64,000 nucleotides of DNA from Bacteroidales bacterium (GTDB taxonomy: Bacteria > Bacteroidota > Bacteroidia > Bacteroidales > UBA932), in contig JAFXQA010000008.1 in NCBI GenBank assembly GCA_017527415.1, forward strand, positions 62,001 through 126,000. Reading direction: 5' to 3'. The number at the start of each line of letters is the position of its first letter. Within the stretch, counting starts at the first letter, position 1. Made by a program: the position numbers and the translations under genes. Below are positions 18,446-27,683 of this stretch, in pieces. The notes under the pieces are model-generated. The model saw only the letters and a list, made by a program, of their open reading frames with translations, was not told where the DNA came from and did not search any database.

Positions 18446-19873
18446 ATGAAAAGGTTTCTCATAGCGGCGTTGTATCTTAGCGGAGGGATTATGTTGTATG
18501 CCCAGGAAGTCCAGCCGGACATCACCTCCGTGAAGGTCAGCGTAACGGTTGACCCGACGGTAGTCATCGGTCCTGTCAAGCCTATGAACGCGGTCAACAA
18601 CGGCCCATCTTATGACAGCGACTTGCAGCAGCAGGATTTCAGGATACTGCAGATTCCTTACAGCCGCACGCACGATGCCAGTTTGGGAGAGTGCTATGGA
18701 GAGCACCTGGTCGATGTCTCCGATATATTCCCGGACTTCGACAAAGACCCCGACAGCCCTTCGGCATACGATTTCCGGGAGACAGATCTGTATATCAAGA
18801 CATTAATCGATTCGGGCAGCGAACCGTTCTACAGGCTGGGTCAGTCCATAGAAAACCAGACAGCTGCGAAATACAATGTGTATCCTCCTAAGGATTATAA
18901 GAAATGGGCGCGCATCTGCGAGCACATCATACGTCATTATAACGAAGGCTGGGCAGATGGTTTCCATTACGGGATAAAGTACTGGGAAATCTGGAACGAG
19001 GCCGACCTGGACCAGTCCTCCGGCCGCTGGCAGACCGTGCCGCGCACCTGGGGTGGTACTATCGAGGAATTCCATAAGTTCTACGCGGTTGCAGCAAAGC
19101 ATCTTAAGAAATGCTTCCCTCAGCTGAAGATAGGCGGGCCATCTTACTGCCGCATCCAGGGCGTCAAGACTTATTTCCCGGAGTTCTTCGAATACATGCG
19201 GAGCAACAAGGTCCCCATCGATTTCATCTCATGGCACAAATACGGCGCTGAACCTTCGGTTTACCTGATGGAGGCCGACTTGATACGGGGATGGATGAAG
19301 CATTACGGCTATGAGAATGCCGAACTGATTCTCAACGAGTGGAACTACCGGAGGCTCAAAGGCGGCGACGGATTTACCAACGAACGATACAACTATGAGA
19401 ACCGACGTTCCATTAAGGGCGCCGCGTTTGCCATGGCGACCATGTCTGCCCTGCAGCATGCTCCGGTCGATATGATGATGTACTACGATTACCGGCCGTC
19501 TACAAATTATTGCGGTTTCTATGACACTCAGCTTTATAAGCATATGCCGCTCTATTATGCATTTTACGCATGGAGCAAACTTGGAGACAAGGAGTGTGAA
19601 TGCAAGGTTGAAGGCGGAGCCGGGGACATATATGCGGTAGCGTCAGTAAGGGACGGCAGGCCGGTTGTCCTGCTTACCCGTTACGACGGCGACAACAACA
19701 CCTGCAACCTGGCCGAAATCACGGTTTCCGTTGCAGGAAGCCACCCCGGCAGAGTTTTTTGTCACCTTACCGACGACGAGCACATATACACTGAGATTCC
19801 TCTCTTTCCTGCGGATGACGGAACTCTGCGACTGGAGTTGAATAACAATGCCATAGCCCTGCTGGAACTGTAA
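18446..19873 (+). CDS. GH39-like glycoside hydrolase
   Basis: 475 residues from ATG 18446, which follows the previous stop by 5 bases and starts a clean signal peptide (MKRFLIAALYLSGGIMLYAQ is 20 residues). A further upstream ATG at 18431 overlaps the previous gene. The barrel shows GH39/clan A features: YWEIWNEADL with probable acid/base E185 and LILNEWNYR with probable nucleophile E298, plus IDFISWHKYG between them. GH39 includes beta-xylosidases, alpha-L-iduronidases and some newer arabinose- or galactose-active enzymes, so the sugar cannot be named. It is secreted, probably periplasmic. Its stop overlaps the GH2 start (TAATG), tying the two enzymes together. Confidence 0.85.
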   Translation: MKRFLIAALYLSGGIMLYAQEVQPDITSVKVSVTVDPTVVIGPVKPMNAVNNGPSYDSDLQQQDFRILQIPYSRTHDASLGECYGEHLVDVSDIFPDFDKDPDSPSAYDFRETDLYIKTLIDSGSEPFYRLGQSIENQTAAKYNVYPPKDYKKWARICEHIIRHYNEGWADGFHYGIKYWEIWNEADLDQSSGRWQTVPRTWGGTIEEFHKFYAVAAKHLKKCFPQLKIGGPSYCRIQGVKTYFPEFFEYMRSNKVPIDFISWHKYGAEPSVYLMEADLIRGWMKHYGYENAELILNEWNYRRLKGGDGFTNERYNYENRRSIKGAAFAMATMSALQHAPVDMMMYYDYRPSTNYCGFYDTQLYKHMPLYYAFYAWSKLGDKECECKVEGGAGDIYAVASVRDGRPVVLLTRYDGDNNTCNLAEITVSVAGSHPGRVFCHLTDDEHIYTEIPLFPADDGTLRLELNNNAIALLEL

Positions 19874-21642
19874 TGCGAAGACTGTTATCCGTTATTGGGG
19901 TATTCCTGCTCACCGTCCTTCCCCTCATGTCATCAACCCTTGCCGGAGGGCGCGACTGCCGTCCCCTTAACGGCCGGTGGAACTATATAGTAGATCCGAT
20001 GGACACGGGAATCTACAAGTACCACATGACCCTTCAGAAGCCCCACAAGCGTTTCTTTGCCGACAGGCACTTCTACCAGGACAAGACAAAGCTGGTGGAA
20101 TACGACTTCGACAGAGCACCGGAGTTATCCGTTCCAGGAGACTGGAACACGCAGTCCGAGCGGCTGTATTTGTATGAAGGAACCGTCTGGTACAGAACGG
20201 TCGTTGATTTCCAAAAAGTGGCAGGACGGCGGTGGTTCCTTCATTTTGGGGCGGTCAATTACCAATGCATGGTCGGCCTGAACAACGTCATTCTCGGAAC
20301 ACACAAAGGAGGATTCACGCCTTTTGAATTTGAAGTGACCGATGTACTTCAGGAGGGGCCGAACAGTCTTGTGGTCTGGGTGAACAACACCCGAGGCATA
20401 TCCGAGGTTCCGACCCGGAACTTCGACTGGTGGAACTATGGTGGAATCACCCGGGACGTCACGCTCATAAGCGTACCGGAAGTGTTTATCAAAGATTGGA
20501 GGATGCGCTTCGACGGCAGGGAAGCCTCATTCGATGTATCCCTCGACGGAGGCACCGGTTCCGTGACGGTTGAGATACCTGAACTTGGCATCAAGAAGAA
20601 AGCCTGCGCAGGACGCGACGGCGTGGCCCATTTCAAGCTGAAGGTTTCTCCGGAACTTTGGTCGCCGGATAACCCCAGGCTGTATGACATTATCCTGTCA
20701 AGCGGCGTCGACCGCATCGAAGACCGCATCGGGTTCAGGACCGTCCTGGTTGAAGGAGAAGATATACTCCTCAACGGAAAGCCTGTATTCCTTAAAGGAG
20801 TAGCCCTGCACGATGAGACCATAGGCACCAACCCTGGAAGGTGTAAAAACAAGGAAGATGTAAAAGCACTTCTGGAAGCAGCCAAGGACCTGGGGTGTAA
20901 TTTCTTGCGCCTTGCGCATTACCCCCACAGCGAACAAATGGTGCGGCTTGCCGAAGAAATGGGCTTCCTGCTGTGGGAGGAAATTCCATGCTACTGGAAT
21001 ATCGACTGGTCCTCCGAGGAAACCTACGCAAATGCCGAAAACCAGCTTCTGGAGATGATAGGGAGGGACTACAACCGAGCCGCAGTAATCATATGGTCCG
21101 TAGCCAATGAAACCCCGCACACGAGGGAAAGACTGTCCTTCCTGGGACGTCTTATAGCCAGAACCCGGGAGGAGGATCCTTCGCGTCTTGTCAGTGCCGC
21201 AATGGAGAAGAAACTCACAAACCCGCAACATGCCGTTGTAGAAGACGAACTTATCAGCCTGACCGATATAATTAGTATCAACCAGTACATAGGCTGGTAC
21301 AACGGAACGCCTGCGGACTGCGACTCGCTCGTCTGGTCAATCCCATCCGGCAAGCCATTGGTGATCAGTGAATTCGGCGGAGGCGCCTTGTATGGCAACC
21401 ATGGAAGCGATAAAGAACTCTTTACGGAAGAATATCTGGCGTTGCTATACCGCAAAAACTTGGAGATGCTCGGCAAACTTCCGAGTCTCCGTGGCCTCTG
21501 TCCCTGGTGCTTGAAGGATTTCCGCTCACCCAAACGGCCCCTCACCGGCATACAGGACGACTTCAACCGCAAAGGTCTCATCGACGAACAAGGCCGCCGG
21601 AAACTGGCCTTCTTCGTAGTCAGGGATTATTACTCAAAATAA
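19873..21642 (+). CDS. GH2 glycosidase with beta-glucuronidase NxK signature
   Basis: 589 residues with a signal peptide (about 1-24). GH2 layout: jelly-roll sugar-binding domain (about 30-195), Ig-like domain (about 200-290) and catalytic barrel from FLKGVALHDE (about 306). Catalytic acid/base E413 (VANETPH) and nucleophile E500 (ISEFGGG) sit almost where E. coli GUS has E413 and E504. N565-R566-K567 followed by G matches the N-x-K motif that reads the uronic acid carboxylate in beta-glucuronidases (N566/K568 in E. coli). The protein should therefore remove terminal beta-glucuronate, possibly beta-galacturonate, from the target glycan in the periplasm. It is the last gene of the PUL. Confidence 0.9.
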   Translation: MRRLLSVIGVFLLTVLPLMSSTLAGGRDCRPLNGRWNYIVDPMDTGIYKYHMTLQKPHKRFFADRHFYQDKTKLVEYDFDRAPELSVPGDWNTQSERLYLYEGTVWYRTVVDFQKVAGRRWFLHFGAVNYQCMVGLNNVILGTHKGGFTPFEFEVTDVLQEGPNSLVVWVNNTRGISEVPTRNFDWWNYGGITRDVTLISVPEVFIKDWRMRFDGREASFDVSLDGGTGSVTVEIPELGIKKKACAGRDGVAHFKLKVSPELWSPDNPRLYDIILSSGVDRIEDRIGFRTVLVEGEDILLNGKPVFLKGVALHDETIGTNPGRCKNKEDVKALLEAAKDLGCNFLRLAHYPHSEQMVRLAEEMGFLLWEEIPCYWNIDWSSEETYANAENQLLEMIGRDYNRAAVIIWSVANETPHTRERLSFLGRLIARTREEDPSRLVSAAMEKKLTNPQHAVVEDELISLTDIISINQYIGWYNGTPADCDSLVWSIPSGKPLVISEFGGGALYGNHGSDKELFTEEYLALLYRKNLEMLGKLPSLRGLCPWCLKDFRSPKRPLTGIQDDFNRKGLIDEQGRRKLAFFVVRDYYSK

Positions 21643-22073
21643 GCCTCAAACCCTCAGTCAAGGGTAGATTGCAACTGTGCGCTTTGGGGGTGGGGGACCG
21701 TTTTGCCTAAGAGGGAATCATACAGTTGTAGGCCTTTATCATGGCGGAGGAAATGACCGGGCTGTATTTCGAGCCGGTGTGGAACAAGTCCAACCGCGAG
21801 CATCATATCGTGGGAATGGAGCCGGGAGCGCTGCTATGACCGTCAAAACTGATATTCTTTTATTGTCAAATCTAAGCCTTTTTCAAGTAACCGACCAGGC
21901 CCTGATAGCTCTGCTTCTATGAGAATGAGCAGTCCTTCAAAGAATCTTTCTATGAAGGCTCCTCTATCGCCGTCTACACAGCACAGATACAGCTCTTCTC
22001 CAATTTTGCCTCTTACGGCGTAAAGGTGGAGATATAGACCTCCCGAAGCATACGACCCGTAAAGCTTTTACGC
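21643..22073 (+). pseudogene. Intergenic stretch with possible decayed coding fragments
   Basis: No intact gene. Two short stop-bounded + strand frames have protein-like composition: 21741-21839 (32 codons, starts MAEEMTGLYFEPVWNK) and 21918-22037 (about 39 codons, without a start, ending ASYGVKVEI). The opposite strand also has an open stretch around 22070-21845. None was recognised. The region sits at the PUL boundary and may be the remnant of a lost PUL gene, or plain non-coding sequence. Confidence 0.3.
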
Positions 22074-22078
22074 CAAAA

Positions 22079-22193
22079 CCTCTACAGGTAGGCCAAAAAA
22101 TGCCCGACCCGTCGAGGTTTTGCCGGGTTTTCTATACGGGTAGGGGGTGAAAAGGGGGTACCTGTAGAGATAATGCCGTTTTTCTCTACAGGT
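22079..22193. repeat. Short stem-loop member of the CTCTACAGGT/ACCCGTAGAG repeat family
   Basis: Contains ACCTGTAGAG (22160-22169) and its exact complement CTCTACAGGT (22184-22193) around a 14-base loop, plus imperfect half-sites CCTCTACAGGT (22079-22089), ACCCGTCGAGG (22107-22117) and CTATACGGGT (22131-22140). The same arms recur in the repeat blocks at 32.7 kb and 55.5 kb, but the longer conserved tail of those copies is missing here. Confidence 0.7.
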
Positions 22194-22219
22194 CCGTGAA
22201 GGTTGTTTTAAGCGTTCCC

Positions 22220-22252
22220 TAAAAAACAAAAGAAAGCCTGCGAAGCAGGCCT
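22220..22252 (-). terminator. Rho-independent terminator of tRNA-Leu
   Basis: On the minus strand, GCCTGC-TTC-GCAGGC hairpin (22250-22236) followed by a T-rich tract (22235-22221). It lies 5 bases or so beyond the 3' end of tRNA-Leu. Confidence 0.85.
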
Positions 22253-22256
22253 TTCG

Positions 22257-22337
22257 TGCGGGTGGAGAGACTCGAACTCTCACGCCTCTCGGCACCAGAT
22301 CCTAAGTCTGGCTTGTCTACCATTTCAACACACCCGC
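22257..22337 (-). tRNA. tRNA-Leu (anticodon UAG)
   Basis: 81 bases on the minus strand. Acceptor arms GCGGGTG/CACCCGC with discriminator A, anticodon stem CCAGA/TCTGG enclosing loop CTTAGGA (anticodon TAG), a short variable arm typical of class II tRNAs, and the T-loop GTTCGAGTC. The CCA end is not encoded. A TATATTTG -7 element on the minus strand at 22374-22381 is a candidate promoter. Confidence 0.93.
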
Positions 22338-22385
22338 AAGGAGCCGAAATGCCGGCAGCTGCATAACGGACCGCAAATATAACAC

Positions 22386-25300
22386 TTATTCTTTGTATTC
22401 TTCCAACAAATCTTTCACGGCGGAAGTGGCGGCGGCTTCTGCAGCAGCACGTTCCCGTTCTGCAGCAGCGCGAGCCTTCTCGGCCTTGCGCCGTTCGCGT
22501 TCAGAACGCCTCTGCTCTGCGCGGGTCTCGGCGGCGCCAGCCCAGGGATGTTCATTCAGCCACGCGCTCTGCTGGGCGGTCAAAGCCTCCAGGGCCTCGT
22601 CGGCCGCAGTTTCCACATCCTGCTCTATATCCTGGTTCTCTTCATCCATCTGCATGGCGAACAGCAGCGAATCCACCTGCTGGAACTCTTCCTTGCTCAA
22701 AAACTCCTCCGAAGGCGCACCGGTATAGCTGTTCAGCATCTTGGCCTTCTCCAGGCGCTTGTTTTCCAACGCCATCTGGTCCATGGCACTCTGCACACCG
22801 CGGTCGTAAACGTTCCGGATCACGTCCAACAGGTTCACCTGCATGGTGTCCAAATCTGCCGTGAACGAAGGCACGCGCCCGCCGCGGTACTTGTTGCGAC
22901 CCAGCGAGAAACGCCACTTGTCCAGATTGCCGAAGATATTGATTCCAAACCTGAACGGAAGGAAACTCTCCAGAATGGAGATATTGTACTTCATGCTTCC
23001 GTTAAAGCCCTGAGTGCCCGCAAGCGCCACTTTATATTTGTCCACGCCCAGCACGAAAGGATAAACCTCCACCTTGTTGTCCCCTATTACCGCATCCACG
23101 TACAGGTCCTCTATGTGCCCGATGTTCTTGTCTTCGAACATCAACAGGCGCGTCACCTTCCTCAGAGACCCGGCATTCTTGATAAACAGATCCTCGCCGG
23201 CAATGCGCACCAGCCCGTTCATCGTGGGCGTCAGCACGTTCATGTTGGTATCCAGTTGCGTGGTCACCGACACGTCGCAGGCCAGGTTCCCCTGGAACGA
23301 CTTCAGCGCGGGCATCATCGCATCCACCGTCGGCAGCATATGGATAATATCGTATGCCGGCATGTTCATCAACTGCACATCCAGGCCGGCGGAGATATCC
23401 GCCTTGCTCTTGGAGGCGTAGAAGGCATTCAGCAGGATTCGCCCGACGTTGCTCTGCACATCTACATCCTTCACCTGCAGCACCCGGTCCCGTACGTTCA
23501 CCAGCGCGGAGGCCGGGCGTATCTCCAGAGAAGAGTAGTCCACTCTGTCCGCAAGCAGATTGATGTATCCGCGCAGATTCTTGGGAACCACGATGGCTTT
23601 CATCTCCCCTGCCGAAGGGTCATACACGGCGTTGCTCAGGGAGTCGGCCACGAAATCTGCGGTCTCGACATCGACATCCTTGTTGGATGACCCCTGCTGC
23701 ATGGCAACCAGTATCTCATTGGCATTCAGGCGCTTGGAGCGGACGTTAAAGTTAAACTTCAGCGGTCCCCTGTTCATTATGAACCGCCTGAACCCACCGA
23801 CAGAACCGGTCAGGTCTATATCGGAAGTGCCGCAGTCCACATTGAAAGAAGCTATCTGCGCGTCATCGTCGTCCAGCGCGATGTCCATGGAGTTCAGCGT
23901 GGTCTTCAGAGGCAGTGAAGGCGACACCAGCGAAGCGTTTTCCAGAGATACAAGTCCGCCCGGATGCCAACGATTCAGCAACGCTACCACCGAGGAATCC
24001 AGCGACACCTTCAGGTCTTTGGCCGCGAAGTCGTCCACCGGGCGAGAGGCGCGGAACTTGGCGAACAGCGAATCGCGCGGCACACCGGGATATACCCTCT
24101 GGAGTGAATCCAGGAAGCGCTTCATGCGCGGACGCGGCCTGCGGACGCGCTGCATCGCCTCCAGCGACACCAGCGCATTCTCGGCCTCTATCTTGTTCTC
24201 TCCGGCATACAGCCTGAGATAGTCATCGGTAGTGGAAAAACTCAGGTACGGCACCATCTTGCCGGCATTCTCCACCTTCTTCACGTCCACACGATTCACC
24301 ATGCCGCGCACCCCGGCGCGGAAAGAATCCGAAAGCCCGAACGCGAGGCTGTCCATGTCGGCGGTCAGTTTCAGGGAGCTTGCGGCGGATGAAAGCGAAA
24401 TGTCCGGCCTGCGGAGCATGGCGGTCAGATTCTGTGAAGGCATCTGAACGGAAAGCCGGTCACTCGTGAGCCTGCAGGCTATCCGCGTCTTCTCGAAAAT
24501 ATAGTCTTCCAGCTCGTTCAGATGGGCGTTCACGTCCGCATCCAGATCCAGCTTGCCGGACCCCCTGAGATCCAGATCTTTAGGCAGATAGCGGGCGATG
24601 GAATCCAACACCACGAAGCCTCCCAGCTTAGCGGCCACGGCCGGATCGCGGCCTATCAGGTCCCGTCCGTCCCCGTCAAGATCCAGCTTTATACCATTGC
24701 TGCGCAGATGGCAGCGTTCCACATCGGCCGTCAGGTTCTTCGATTTCGAAAGATGTGCCTTCGCGCCCAAATCTACCAGAGCGCGTATCTGCCTGGGAAT
24801 CCAGGAGATGTGCCCGGAAGGGATATCCACCGCCACATCCAACTCCGGCATTTCATCAGACGATATATTGCCGTCGGCTCCCACGTCCAGATTCAGCAGC
24901 GCATCGGAACGGATATCCTTCGCGGCCGGCACCAGTTTGCGGGCATAATTGTCCAGTACGTCCGCCACGCGGCAGGAATCGATGCCGGCAGTAGCTTTCA
25001 CATAGGAATGATCGTCGTATTTACTGAAGATACCCTCCGCACGCAGGGGCACATATGCCACACGTCCGAGCAGATGGTCCAGCTTGAGGTCGAAATGCGA
25101 GCGGTGGTTCTTGAACCCCACCCGGGTTTCCAGTTCGGCCGGCACATGCAGGCTCCCGAGCGATGGCGAGAAGTACAGCGCTTCGCCGTCCAGGCCCAGA
25201 TCCAGCAGGTTCGTGCGGGGATTTTCCAGCGTGAGGGCATCCACCGCCAACGCGAGAGTATCCGCCGGAAGGCGCCCGGAAAGCTTGAGGGAATCCAGAC

Positions 25301-25961
25301 GCAGGGAGGCCTTGCAGAGCTTGGATGCGAGGATGTTCTTCTTGAGGCGGAAGTCCCCCTTCAGGGCCAGCTCGTCGAAGCCTAGGCCCATGTGCACAGT
25401 GTCCGCCTGGGAAGTGTAAACTATTCTGGGACTGCGGTTTATGCGCACGTCACCGATAGAAACCCAAGGCAGCGACAGGCCCTTGGAAGAAGTGTCTGCC
25501 GGTTCTTCGGACTTCTTGAAGACATCCAGGTTCGAATGGCCTTCGGAGTAGGCATGATAGTAGATTTGAGGATGCTCCAGCGCCAGCTGCCTCACCCGGA
25601 TACGCCCGCAGAAGAGCTTCCAGGGATTCACCGAAAGTGCCAGCCTGTCTGCAGCGAGGAGGGTATCCTCCACTGCACCGCGGCCCTCGGCAAGCAGAGG
25701 CCCGCGAACCCCGAGCCTGTCGTACTGCGAGAACAGGGCGTGGGGATAGGTAATCGAAAGCGAATCCGCCTCCGCACCAATGTACGGGAAGGTTCTGAAG
25801 CGCAGGCTTGAATAGCGCAGCTGGCCGTCCACGATGGCATTCGCCGCAATCTTTTCGATCTTCGAGCGCATCCAGGCGCTGTTCAGCACGAGCTGCAGCG
25901 CGAGGATAATCACCGCGAACACCGCGATGATGATGCCGAGTATCTTGGCCAGCCGCTTCAT
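22386..25961 (-). CDS. AsmA-family envelope protein
   Basis: 1191 residues. One N-terminal membrane helix (about 7-29) after MKRLAKILG, followed by the AsmA-type start (NSAWMRSKIEKIAANAI) and long beta-rich periplasmic sequence with repeated LDLDAD-like strands, ending with an AsmA C-terminal-like portion (about 860-1040) and a highly charged Arg/Glu/Ala tail predicted as coiled coil (about 1145-1185). AsmA/TamB relatives form bridge-like grooves implicated in phospholipid movement and outer membrane biogenesis. The stop lies only 49 bases before the upstream end of tRNA-Leu on the same strand. It follows the fumarase gene by 3 bases, so the two are probably one transcript. Confidence 0.85.
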   Translation of the reverse strand: MKRLAKILGIIIAVFAVIILALQLVLNSAWMRSKIEKIAANAIVDGQLRYSSLRFRTFPYIGAEADSLSITYPHALFSQYDRLGVRGPLLAEGRGAVEDTLLAADRLALSVNPWKLFCGRIRVRQLALEHPQIYYHAYSEGHSNLDVFKKSEEPADTSSKGLSLPWVSIGDVRINRSPRIVYTSQADTVHMGLGFDELALKGDFRLKKNILASKLCKASLRLDSLKLSGRLPADTLALAVDALTLENPRTNLLDLGLDGEALYFSPSLGSLHVPAELETRVGFKNHRSHFDLKLDHLLGRVAYVPLRAEGIFSKYDDHSYVKATAGIDSCRVADVLDNYARKLVPAAKDIRSDALLNLDVGADGNISSDEMPELDVAVDIPSGHISWIPRQIRALVDLGAKAHLSKSKNLTADVERCHLRSNGIKLDLDGDGRDLIGRDPAVAAKLGGFVVLDSIARYLPKDLDLRGSGKLDLDADVNAHLNELEDYIFEKTRIACRLTSDRLSVQMPSQNLTAMLRRPDISLSSAASSLKLTADMDSLAFGLSDSFRAGVRGMVNRVDVKKVENAGKMVPYLSFSTTDDYLRLYAGENKIEAENALVSLEAMQRVRRPRPRMKRFLDSLQRVYPGVPRDSLFAKFRASRPVDDFAAKDLKVSLDSSVVALLNRWHPGGLVSLENASLVSPSLPLKTTLNSMDIALDDDDAQIASFNVDCGTSDIDLTGSVGGFRRFIMNRGPLKFNFNVRSKRLNANEILVAMQQGSSNKDVDVETADFVADSLSNAVYDPSAGEMKAIVVPKNLRGYINLLADRVDYSSLEIRPASALVNVRDRVLQVKDVDVQSNVGRILLNAFYASKSKADISAGLDVQLMNMPAYDIIHMLPTVDAMMPALKSFQGNLACDVSVTTQLDTNMNVLTPTMNGLVRIAGEDLFIKNAGSLRKVTRLLMFEDKNIGHIEDLYVDAVIGDNKVEVYPFVLGVDKYKVALAGTQGFNGSMKYNISILESFLPFRFGINIFGNLDKWRFSLGRNKYRGGRVPSFTADLDTMQVNLLDVIRNVYDRGVQSAMDQMALENKRLEKAKMLNSYTGAPSEEFLSKEEFQQVDSLLFAMQMDEENQDIEQDVETAADEALEALTAQQSAWLNEHPWAGAAETRAEQRRSERERRKAEKARAAAERERAAAEAAATSAVKDLLEEYKE

Positions 25962-25964
25962 AAG

Positions 25965-27605
25965 CTAGAACTTCTTGAAGAAATCGTTGCCCTTGTCGTC
26001 CACCAGGATGAATGCCGGGAAATCCTCGACGGTAATCTTCCAGATGGCCTCCATGCCGAGTTCGGGGTACTCCACACACTCGATGCTGCGTATGCTGCTC
26101 TGCGAGAGCACTGCCGCCACGCCGCCGATGGTGCCGAGATAGAAGCCGCCGTGCTTCTTGCACGCGTCGGTCACCACCTGGGTGCGGTTGCCCTTGGCTA
26201 TCATCACGAGGGACGCGCCATTTGCCTGGAATTCATCCACATACGGGTCCATACGGTTGGCCGTGGTGGGGCCCATCGAGCCGCAAGGATACCCTTTCGG
26301 AGTCTTTGCGGGGCCGGCATAGAGAATGGGGTGGTCCTTGAAGTAGGCAGGCATCCCCTCTCCTGCATCCAGGCGGGCCTTGAGCTTGGCGTGGGCAATG
26401 TCGCGGGCCACGATGATGGTGCCCTTGAGGTTAACGCGAGTGCCCACGGTATATTTGCTGAGCTCGGCGCGCACGAAGTCTATGCCCTTGTCGAGGTCGA
26501 TCTCAATACCCTTAGCTCCCTCGCCCGGCTTGCGGTACTTCTCGGGGATGAGTTCGGAAGGATTGGTATCCATCTTCTCGATCCACACACCGTCGGCGTT
26601 AATCTTGCTCTTGATATTGCGGTCCGCGGAGCAGCTCACGCCCATGCCGATGGGGCAGCTGGCGCCGTGCCTGGGAAGGCGGATCACACGGATGTCGTGG
26701 GCGAGATACTTGCCTCCGAACTGGGCGCCGAGGCCTATCTTCTGGGCTTCCTTCAGGAGCTTCTGCTCCAGGTCGATGTCGCGGAAAGCGCGGCCGGTCT
26801 CATCTCCCGTAGTGGGAAGATTGTCGTAGTATTTGATGCTGGCGAGCTTCACGGTGAGGAGGTTCTTCTCTGCGGAGGTGCCGCCGATCACGAAGGCGAT
26901 GTGATAGGGAGGGCAGGCAGCCGTGCCGAGGCTCTTCATCTTCTCCACCAGGAAGGGCAGCAGGGTGCCTTCGTTCTGGATGGTGGCCTTGGTCATCGGA
27001 TAGAAATAGGTCTTGTTGGCACTGCCGCCGCCCTTAGCGACCATCACAAAGCGGTATTCGCTCCCGCGGGTGGCCTCGATGTCGATCTGTGCGGGGAGGT
27101 TGCATTTGGTGTTGACCTCGTCGTACATGTTCAGCGGGGCATTCTGGCTGTAGCGCAGGTTCTCCTGGGTGTAGGTATTGAACACGCCGCGGCTGAGGGC
27201 CTCTTCATCCTCGAAATCGGTCCAGACTTGCTGACCCTTCTCGCCATGGATGATGGCGGTGCCGGTGTCCTGGCAGAAGGGCAGCACGCCCTTCACGGCG
27301 CACTCTGCATTGCGCAGGAACTGCAGGGCAACATATCTGTCGTTCTCGCTGGCCTCCGGATCGTCCAGGATGGCAGCCACCTGCTCGTTATGGGCACGGC
27401 GCAACATGAACTGGCAGTCGTGGAAGCTCTGCTGGGCAACCAGCGTGAGGGCCTCGGGAGAGACCTCCAGTATGGTTTTACCTCCGCATCCGCAGTGGCC
27501 TCCGAGTTTGGTGGTCTTTACGAGTTTCTCGGACCCGGGAATCTTGTAGTACTCAGTCTTGTCTTCGCCGAGCTGGAACATCGGCGCATATTTGAAATCA
27601 GGCAT
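25965..27605 (-). CDS. fumA: Fumarate hydratase, class I (iron-sulfur)
   Basis: 546 residues, full length for the E. coli FumA/FumB type. It interconverts fumarate and malate, in Bacteroidales as part of the reductive branch leading to succinate. Cluster-binding cysteines are visible in [12 protein letters not shown] (about 110), [10 protein letters not shown] (about 228) and [16 protein letters not shown] (about 322), and the C-terminal beta-domain has [15 protein letters not shown] and [22 protein letters not shown]20-TATTTTTG promoter lies just upstream (27632-27663 on the minus strand). It is followed after 3 bases by the AsmA-family gene. Confidence 0.97.
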   Translation of the reverse strand: MPDFKYAPMFQLGEDKTEYYKIPGSEKLVKTTKLGGHCGCGGKTILEVSPEALTLVAQQSFHDCQFMLRRAHNEQVAAILDDPEASENDRYVALQFLRNAECAVKGVLPFCQDTGTAIIHGEKGQQVWTDFEDEEALSRGVFNTYTQENLRYSQNAPLNMYDEVNTKCNLPAQIDIEATRGSEYRFVMVAKGGGSANKTYFYPMTKATIQNEGTLLPFLVEKMKSLGTAACPPYHIAFVIGGTSAEKNLLTVKLASIKYYDNLPTTGDETGRAFRDIDLEQKLLKEAQKIGLGAQFGGKYLAHDIRVIRLPRHGASCPIGMGVSCSADRNIKSKINADGVWIEKMDTNPSELIPEKYRKPGEGAKGIEIDLDKGIDFVRAELSKYTVGTRVNLKGTIIVARDIAHAKLKARLDAGEGMPAYFKDHPILYAGPAKTPKGYPCGSMGPTTANRMDPYVDEFQANGASLVMIAKGNRTQVVTDACKKHGGFYLGTIGGVAAVLSQSSIRSIECVEYPELGMEAIWKITVEDFPAFILVDDKGNDFFKKF

Positions 27606-27631
27606 TTTGATACAGTTTATTATCTATCATA

Positions 27632-27663
27632 CAAAAATAACCAATCCCTGCGACCTTCGCAAA
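27632..27663 (-). promoter_or_regulatory. Promoter of the fumarase gene
   Basis: Minus-strand -33 TTTG (27663-27660) and -7 TATTTTTG (27639-27632) with a 20-base spacer; matches the Bacteroidota consensus at both boxes. The leader to the ATG at 27605 is about 20 bases. Confidence 0.75.
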
Positions 27664-27683
27664 TCTATATTAAGAGAAAAAAG

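Noticed and set aside
22079..22193. Possible CRISPR array (also at 32.7 and 55.5 kb)
   Set aside because: Only a few inverted units per site, no regular spacers, no cas genes.
22548..23690. 380-codon open frame on the plus strand
   Set aside because: Antisense to the AsmA-family gene; no recognisable features.
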